Shown here: positions 16,592 through 18,050 of the stretch, one piece after another
Layout: each line of letters starts with the position of its first letter
Numbering within the stretch: the stretch's first letter is position 1
Origin: JAUYQR01 sp031377265
GTDB lineage: Bacteria > Pseudomonadota > Alphaproteobacteria > Rhodobacterales > Rhodobacteraceae
Assembly (NCBI RefSeq): GCF_031377265.1
Contig: NZ_JANMET010000120.1
Coordinates: 1-18,050, forward strand
Length of the DNA: 18,050 nt
Reading direction: 5' to 3'
The notes under the pieces: generated by a model
Seen by the model: only the letters and a program-made list of their open reading frames with translations
The model's database searches: none
Told to the model about the DNA's origin: nothing
Translations under genes and position numbers: made by a program

Positions 16592-17128
16592 TCAGTAGTT
16601 GTAGGTCTCTCCGGTCTTGATGGCCTTGGCGAGGGAAAGCTCCGCCCAGGTTCCGGCCCCACCGGCGGACTGGATGCTGGCCAACTGAACCTCTGCCTCT
16701 TCGATCTTGTCCATCTGGACCAGAAGCTGGCCGTAGTAGCTGCGGGCAAGGATATTTGCCGGGTCGATGGCAATGGCTTGTTCGTAGGCGGCGATGCCCT
16801 CCTGCACATGGCCGGATTTGCGCAGGGCAAAGCCGCGATAGGTCATCACGCGCGAGGTGTTGCCTTCGGTCATCGTGTCAAGCATCGCCAAAGCTTCGTC
16901 ATAGCGCCCGGCATAGGCCAGTTCGCGCACGGCCTTGAAGCGGATATCGTCGTTCAGGCTGGTGTCTTCGGCCTTGATGCAGGCTTGGGTTTTCTCATCC
17001 CAGACCTCGCCTTTGGCGCATTCAGTGGTGGTCTGGGTTTCGGTTGGCGGTTCGGTGTCATCGCTGCCGGCCGCGAAGGCGGTGAAGGGCAGGGCAATCG
17101 AAAGGAGGGCTGCTGAGACTATACGCAT
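16592..17128 (-). CDS. Secreted tetratricopeptide-repeat protein with N-terminal Cys-loop
   Basis: 178-aa exported protein. The signal peptide MRIVSAALLSIALPFTAFA is probably cleaved near residue 19. A Thr/Glu/Pro-rich linker (DDTEPPTETQTTT) leads to a loop, CAKGEVWDEKTQAC, with Cys37 and Cys50. TPR helices follow at about 62-150, including AYAGRYDEALAMLDTM, YRGFALRKSGHVQEGIAAYE and AIDPANILARSYYGQLL. TPRs mediate protein binding, so a periplasmic scaffold role is likely; the partner is unknown. The ATG at 17128 was chosen because AAGGAA lies 7 nt upstream and the signal peptide begins there, against an in-frame ATG at 17158. The gene precedes the 57-aa secreted peptide and follows purB after 103 nt. 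Confidence 0.88.
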   Translation of the reverse strand: MRIVSAALLSIALPFTAFAAGSDDTEPPTETQTTTECAKGEVWDEKTQACIKAEDTSLNDDIRFKAVRELAYAGRYDEALAMLDTMTEGNTSRVMTYRGFALRKSGHVQEGIAAYEQAIAIDPANILARSYYGQLLVQMDKIEEAEVQLASIQSAGGAGTWAELSLAKAIKTGETYNY

Positions 17129-17130
17129 TG

Positions 17131-17160
17131 CTATGTTCCTTTTGTTTGAGGGTAACATAG
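17131..17160 (-). promoter_or_regulatory. Inverted repeat enclosing the ribosome binding site of the TPR gene
   Basis: CTATGTT and AACATAG (17154-17160 and 17131-17137 on the minus strand) are perfect 7-bp arms. Inside them CCT can pair with the AGG of the AAGGAA ribosome binding site, leaving a 2-nt bulge and an 8-nt loop. The structure ends 2 nt before the ATG at 17128. In mRNA it would hide the ribosome binding site; as DNA it could instead be an operator. Confidence 0.5.
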
Positions 17161-17183
17161 GTCAAACGCCACCAAGGCCACAA
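17154..17183 (-). promoter_or_regulatory. Possible promoter of the TPR-peptide pair
   Basis: On the minus strand TTGTGG (17178-17183) and TATGTT (17154-17159) are 18 bp apart, with weak matches to sigma70 consensus. The -10 overlaps the 5' arm of the inverted repeat at 17131-17160, so a transcript from here would lack that arm. Confidence 0.28.
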
Positions 17184-17231
17184 AAATTCGCATGGCGTCG
17201 GGGCTGGGGCGTCACAGTTGCGTGAGCGTGG

Positions 17232-18050
17232 TCAGGTGCCGAAAACCCGGGCGAAAATCGTGTCGACGTGTTTGGTGTGATACCCAAGGTCGAATTTCTC
17301 TTCGATTTCGGCGGGGCTGAGGGCGCGTGTCACTTCCGGGTCGGCCAAAAGCTCGGTCTTGAAATCCGCACCCTGTTCCCAGACCTTCATCGCGTTGCGC
17401 TGAACCAGACGGTAAGCGTCCTCGCGGCTGACCCCTGCTTGGGTCAGCGCCAGCAAGACTCGCTGGCTCATCACCAGACCACGAAATTTGTTCATGTTTT
17501 TCAACATGTTTTCCGGATAGATCACCAGCTTTTCGACAACGCCCGCCAGCCGGTGCAATGCGAAATCAAGGGTGATCGTGGTATCTGGCCCGATGGCGCG
17601 TTCGACGGAGGAATGGCTGATATCGCGTTCATGCCACAGCGCCACGTTTTCCAGCGCCGGAACCACCGACATGCGGACCAGCCGCGCAAGGCCGGTGAGG
17701 TTTTCGGTCAGCACCGGGTTGCGCTTGTGCGGCATCGCGGACGAGCCTTTCTGGCCGGGGGAAAAGAATTCCTCGGCCTCCAGCACTTCGGTGCGCTGCA
17801 TGTGTCGGATCTCGGTGGCGACATTTTCAATGCCGCTGGCGATCACGCCAAGCGTGGCGAAGAACATCGCGTGCCGGTCGCGCGGGATCACTTGGGTGCT
17901 GATCGGCTCGGGGGTGAGGCCGAGCATCTTGCATACATGTTCCTCAACGCGCGGGTCGATGTTGGCGAAGGTGCCGACGGCGCCTGAAACGGCGCCCGTG
18001 GCGATTTCGGCCCGCGCATTCACCAGCCGGGCACGGTTGCGCGCCATTTC
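17232..18050 (-). CDS. purB: Adenylosuccinate lyase, C-terminal part (cut by window edge)
   Basis: Fumarase/aspartase-superfamily enzyme that cleaves SAICAR and adenylosuccinate to release fumarate in purine synthesis. The last 272 codons are present and the frame runs off the window at 18050, so the true start is not visible. The superfamily signature loop SSAMPHKRNP (with the catalytic serine) is intact. PurB-type blocks include DRHAMFFATLGVIASGIENV before it and ALWHERDISHSSVERAIGPD after it. It ends HVDTIFARVFGT. The bacterial enzyme is usually about 430-460 aa, so roughly 160 or more residues lie outside. No strong terminator was found after the stop. Confidence 0.97.
   Translation of the reverse strand, partial: EMARNRARLVNARAEIATGAVSGAVGTFANIDPRVEEHVCKMLGLTPEPISTQVIPRDRHAMFFATLGVIASGIENVATEIRHMQRTEVLEAEEFFSPGQKGSSAMPHKRNPVLTENLTGLARLVRMSVVPALENVALWHERDISHSSVERAIGPDTTITLDFALHRLAGVVEKLVIYPENMLKNMNKFRGLVMSQRVLLALTQAGVSREDAYRLVQRNAMKVWEQGADFKTELLADPEVTRALSPAEIEEKFDLGYHTKHVDTIFARVFGT

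Noticed and set aside
16358..17116. Plus-strand open frame (252 codons), glycine-rich, opposite the TPR gene and small peptide
   Set aside because: The opposite strand has two genes with signal peptides and good ribosome binding sites. The glycine-rich look is the complement of alanine/proline codons.

Overview
The window looks like the chromosome of an alphaproteobacterium of the Rhodobacteraceae/Paracoccaceae type. The evidence is high GC with strong G/C at third codon positions, the block yajC-secD-secF-Mth938-like gene followed by ccmABCDG, and the look of the proteins themselves (serS, acnA, purB and a FliG homologue). This placement rests on recognised families and gene order only; I cannot name a genus. 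No IS element, integrase, CRISPR array, tRNA or rRNA gene is visible, and base use is even throughout, so this is core chromosome rather than a mobile island.

Layout. (1) 1-566: 5' part of serS on the minus strand, cut by the window edge. (2) 805-4153, plus strand: yajC, secD, secF and a small Mth938/NDUFAF3-like gene, tightly packed as one operon for protein export and membrane assembly. (3) 4218-5204, minus strand: an aldo/keto reductase between the Sec block and the cytochrome c maturation block, with a 23-bp tandem repeat directly upstream of its ribosome binding site. (4) 5326-8075, plus strand: ccmA, ccmB, ccmC, ccmD and ccmG, mostly overlapping, encoding haem handling and thiol reduction for c-type cytochromes. 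(5) 8157-9303, minus strand: a 52-aa single-helix membrane protein, a RidA-family protein and a small four-helix membrane protein, each apparently with its own signals. (6) 9551-12253, minus strand: aconitase acnA, with a clear intrinsic terminator and a repeat-containing promoter region. Divergent from it is a secreted DUF1223 thioredoxin-like protein with a good sigma70-type promoter. (7) 13155-14924, minus strand: an EamA drug/metabolite exporter followed by an LpxL/HtrB-type acyltransferase, probably one transcript. (8) 15225-16304, minus strand: a divergent FliG homologue with no flagellar neighbours. (9) 16388-17128, minus strand: a secreted TPR protein and a 57-aa secreted cysteine peptide. 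(10) 17232-18050, minus strand: the 3' part of purB.

Functionally, the Sec and Ccm blocks both serve the cell envelope: SecDF-YajC assists translocation, and CcmABCDG delivers and attaches haem to exported apocytochromes. The Mth938-like gene belongs to a family tied to respiratory complex I assembly, which fits the same theme.

The least ordinary part is the TPR/peptide pair at 16388-17128. Both products are secreted and both carry the same Cys-x2-Gly-x2-Trp-Asp-Glu-x4-Cys loop with identical spacing. The TPR gene also has an inverted repeat that could bury its own ribosome binding site. Other points of interest are the orphan FliG with altered conserved motifs, the tandem operator-like repeat before the aldo/keto reductase, and the doubled TACAAT element before acnA. 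I did not find a clearly new multi-gene system such as a defence island or a biosynthetic cluster.
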